Part shown: piece after piece, positions 62,757 through 64,000 of the stretch
How positions within the stretch are numbered: position 1 is the stretch's first letter
How the letters are laid out: every line of letters starts with the position of its first letter
Source: Chitinophaga pinensis
GTDB lineage: Bacteria; Bacteroidota; Bacteroidia; B-17B0; Aurantibacillaceae
Length of the DNA: 64,000 nt
NCBI GenBank assembly: GCA_945860225.1
Contig: CAMAPT010000018.1
Coordinates: 1-64,000, forward strand
Direction of reading: 5' to 3'
The notes under the pieces: generated by a model
Databases searched by the model: none
Seen by the model: only the letters and a program-made list of their open reading frames with translations
Told to the model about the DNA's origin: nothing
Made by a program: the position numbers and the translations under genes

Positions 62757-64000
62757 ATGTGCGGTATATCAGGTTTCATTGATTTTAATCAAAGCTCATC
62801 TTTACAAGTTTTGCAAAGTATGACTGATAGTTTAAGTCATAGAGGTCCTGATGGTAGTGGTTATGAATTCATCCATAATTCCGTGTGTCAAATTGGTTTA
62901 GGCCATCGCCGTTTGTCTATTATTGATTTAAGTGAAACGGGTAAACAACCAATGTCTTATGAGAATTTTTGGATAACGTTTAATGGAGAAATTTATAATT
63001 ACCATGAGATAAAAAAAGAACTATTCGATTTAAATCATCAATTTATCGGGCATTCCGATACAGAGGTCATTTTGCATGCTTTTGCAGAGTGGGGGATGGC
63101 TTGTGTAGAAAAATTCATTGGCATGTTTGCATTGATTATTTATGATTCTAAATCAGAAACCTTACATTGTGTGCGGGATAGGGCAGGCATAAAACCATTT
63201 TTTTATTATTGGAAAGATGGTTTGTTTTTGTTCGCCTCCGAATTGAAAGCATTTCATCATCACCCACAATTTAAAAAAGAAATCAATTTAGAAGCCGTGG
63301 CGGCATTTATGCAATTTGGCAACGTGCCCACATCTCATTGTATATTTAATCATTGCTTTAAACTTAAACCCGGACATTATCTTAACTTTTCGCTTCAAAC
63401 TTCTGATTTTTCACTTCACAAGTATTGGGATGTATATGATAGTTATAATAAACCCAAATTAGATATTTCATTTGAGGAAGCTAAAAAAGAAACCGAAAAG
63501 GTGTTGCAATCAGCGGTTGATTTCAGAATGGTAGCGGATGTGCCAGTTGGTGTGTTTTTAAGTGGAGGATACGATAGCGCTTGTGTAACAGCTTTGTTGC
63601 AAAAAAACAGGGTGGAAAAATTAAAGACCTTTACCATCGCGGTACCTGATGTTGGGTTAAATGAAGCGCCTTATGCTAAGGAGGTGGCTGCTTATTTGGG
63701 CACAGAACACCATGAGTATACGTGTACACAAACCCAGGCATTAGATTTAATATCCGAATTGCCTTACTATTACGATGAACCTTTTGCGGACAGTAGCGCT
63801 ATTCCTACCACCTTGGTTTGTAAAATGGCAAAGAAACAGGTAACAGTCGCTTTGAGTGCCGATGGAGGCGATGAAATTTTTGCGGGATACAATCGGTATG
63901 ATTACATGATGAAATTTGGTAAGCGTTTAAATCAATTACCTCATTTTTCAAGAAAGACTGTGGCAGGGCTAATGGATTTGATTCCGGCAGATTCGATTCC
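62757..64000 (+). CDS. asnB: Asparagine synthetase (glutamine-hydrolysing), cut by the right edge
   Basis: 414 codons are visible and the frame is open at the window end. The N-terminal glutamine amidotransferase starts with the nucleophile Cys2 (MCGISGFIDF) and has SHRGPDGSG, LGHRRLSIIDL and FNGEIYNYHEI. The synthetase domain has the pyrophosphate loop FLSGGYDSACV and LSADGGDEIFAGYNRY. AsnB-like proteins in polysaccharide loci often amidate uronic acids or other acidic groups, so a role in glycan decoration is as likely as asparagine synthesis. Confidence 0.93.
   Translation, partial: MCGISGFIDFNQSSSLQVLQSMTDSLSHRGPDGSGYEFIHNSVCQIGLGHRRLSIIDLSETGKQPMSYENFWITFNGEIYNYHEIKKELFDLNHQFIGHSDTEVILHAFAEWGMACVEKFIGMFALIIYDSKSETLHCVRDRAGIKPFFYYWKDGLFLFASELKAFHHHPQFKKEINLEAVAAFMQFGNVPTSHCIFNHCFKLKPGHYLNFSLQTSDFSLHKYWDVYDSYNKPKLDISFEEAKKETEKVLQSAVDFRMVADVPVGVFLSGGYDSACVTALLQKNRVEKLKTFTIAVPDVGLNEAPYAKEVAAYLGTEHHEYTCTQTQALDLISELPYYYDEPFADSSAIPTTLVCKMAKKQVTVALSADGGDEIFAGYNRYDYMMKFGKRLNQLPHFSRKTVAGLMDLIPADSI

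Overview
The window is from a low-GC Bacteroidota chromosome. The evidence is a fused CcoN/CcoO subunit, a type IX secretion C-terminal sorting domain, a DUF2723 (GT117-type) membrane protein, a short primary sigma factor without region 1.1, starts without Shine-Dalgarno sequences, and many promoters of the form TTG - about 18-20 nt - TAnnTTTG. The order or family cannot be fixed from the sequence alone. There are no rRNA genes, transposases, phage genes or CRISPR arrays.

Layout. 1-32 kb is mostly housekeeping: ftsH and rsfS facing birA, then thyA, frr and glmS, a TIGR01777 epimerase, a small 2Fe-2S ferredoxin, a metallo-beta-lactamase/rhodanese sulfur enzyme, DUF3109, NamZ-like DUF1343, an FtsX-type permease, two envelope proteins, htpG, tRNA-Gln(UUG), DUF2723, tRNA-Leu(CAA), prs, ribosomal protein L25, the primary sigma factor, htrA, a gene broken by an in-frame amber codon, dapF and a beta-CASP nuclease. 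31.3-46.1 kb is a low-oxygen respiration module: a universal stress protein, DUF1003, the complete cbb3 oxidase set (ccoI, S, NO, Q, P, G, H), a SafE-like exporter, a PLP decarboxylase, a fatty-acid desaturase, oxygen-independent coproporphyrinogen dehydrogenase (hemN) and a group III truncated haemoglobin. An FNR-type palindrome lies at about -42 of the ccoI promoter. 46.1-49.3 kb is a large T9SS-exported PKD-repeat protein. 49.3 kb to the right edge is an ABC-transporter-dependent surface polysaccharide locus: wzm/wzt, a hexapeptide acyltransferase, a TylF-like methyltransferase, a sugar-nucleotide epimerase, six glycosyltransferases, a transglutaminase-like membrane protein, a large polytopic membrane protein and an asparagine synthetase cut by the window edge.

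The most unusual feature is a family of about 66-bp repeats (unit period 87-89 bp) found in at least six full copies plus remnants. Every copy is in sense orientation in the leader of thyA, the metallo-beta-lactamase/rhodanese gene, ccoQ or ccoP. Each unit begins TATGAAATAGCCATG. In the tandem arrays, and next to thyA, ccoQ and ccoP, the following unit or the real start codon begins exactly one period later with TATGAA. The repeats carry mutually exclusive hairpins and start-stop mini-ORFs. They could be a start-codon-targeting mini-element or a leader regulatory RNA; I do not recognise them as a described family.
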